From: DASSKW01 sp035690065
Lineage (GTDB): Bacteria; Pseudomonadota; Gammaproteobacteria; Natronospirales; REEB76
Assembly (NCBI GenBank): GCA_035690065.1
Contig: DASSKW010000130.1
Span: 1-6,659 of the forward strand
DNA: 6,659 nt
Direction of reading: 5' to 3'
Shown here piece by piece: positions 6,464 to 6,659 of the stretch. Each line of letters opens with the position of its first letter. Position 1 is the first letter of the stretch. The notes beneath the pieces are model-generated. The model saw only the letters and a list, made by a program, of their open reading frames with translations, was not told the DNA's origin and made no database searches. The position numbers were made by a program, and so were the translations under genes.

Positions 6464-6659
6464 CTCAATGCCATCGCTTCCTCGATTCGACGTCAAGAAG
6501 AACCGGATTCAGAACCCTCATGTTGTGATTCTGGGCGCTGGTGCAAGTATCGCGGCATGTCCTAGCGGTGATGCGAATGGGCTGAGGTTGCCTTCGCTGC
6601 AAGACGTTCAAGAAGCTACCGGCCTTGGTGATCTCTTTGACCGAATCGAAGCGGTGGAG
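6458..6659 (+). mobile_element. Second integron gene cassette, left part
   Basis: The cassette starts with TTAGCCC directly after the cleaved G of the preceding attC. The coding region begins after only 10 bases and runs off the window, so its own attC is not seen. Its R'' should contain a complement of the leading bases TTAGCCC, that is GGGCTAA followed by C. Confidence 0.8.
6468..6659 (+). CDS. Nucleotide-binding protein, possibly SIR2-like, N-terminal fragment
   Basis: Sixty-four codons are open to the end of the window. Residues 18-30 read HVVILGAGASIAA, a beta strand plus Gly-rich loop of a Rossmann-type dinucleotide-binding fold; the G-A-G-x-S form with a following small-residue helix is typical of SIR2-like NAD-binding domains, and PSGDANGLRLPSLQDV (32-47) sits where those proteins usually have a GLP-type segment. 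SIR2 domains in bacteria often hydrolyse NAD+ in anti-phage systems (Thoeris ThsA, DSR, SIR2-Argonaute). A FAD- or NAD-dependent oxidoreductase start is the main alternative, since the later catalytic Asn/His are outside the window. The ATG at 6468 is the only Met codon in frame; it lies 10 nt after the cassette edge with no Shine-Dalgarno, so translation may depend on upstream transcription and coupling or be leaderless-like. Product uncertain; gene reality is likely. Confidence 0.7.
   Translation, partial: MPSLPRFDVKKNRIQNPHVVILGAGASIAACPSGDANGLRLPSLQDVQEATGLGDLFDRIEAVE

Overview
The window looks like a piece of a gammaproteobacterial chromosome. UvrB, a class I aminotransferase and a CCA-encoded tRNA-Asn all read as that group, although the genus cannot be fixed from the sequence alone. 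A conserved housekeeping core (about 2007-5429) is flanked on both sides by accessory DNA.

Left side (1-2006): the C-terminal end of an RHS/YD-repeat protein enters from the left on the + strand. It breaks off inside the conserved RHS core, just after the RFLSVDP motif, and runs for only 13 more codons into the tail of a convergent family 2 glycosyltransferase gene (1010-1930, minus). The left region ends at the 3' end of tRNA-Asn(GUU) (2007-2082, minus), a class of site often used by integrating islands.

Core (2007-5429): tRNA-Asn has its own recognisable promoter. Next to that promoter lies a 19-bp palindrome that covers the stop codon of the aminotransferase gene. The aminotransferase (minus) and uvrB (plus) are divergent and share a gap of about 62 bp that contains a symmetric TATCATGATA promoter-like element.

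Right side (5430-6659): about 210 bp after uvrB the sequence becomes an integron gene-cassette array. One complete cassette (5640-6457, 818 bp) encodes an unrecognised 228-aa protein with a soluble N-terminal part and two predicted membrane helices. It ends in a textbook attC site (6383-6463) with R''/R', L''/L' and one extra-helical base. The first bases of the cassette are the exact reverse complement of the R'' side of its own attC, as expected for a cassette that circularises. A second cassette starts at 6458 and encodes the N-terminus of a nucleotide-binding protein (VVILGAGAS) that could be SIR2-like. No integrase gene is visible, so this is either the edge of a chromosomal integron or a cluster of attC sites lacking an integrase.

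The aminotransferase, uvrB and tRNA genes are ordinary. The interest lies in the cassette pair (membrane protein plus possible NAD-binding protein, a pairing compatible with but not proof of a defence role), the odd structure between uvrB and the first cassette, and the truncated RHS gene.
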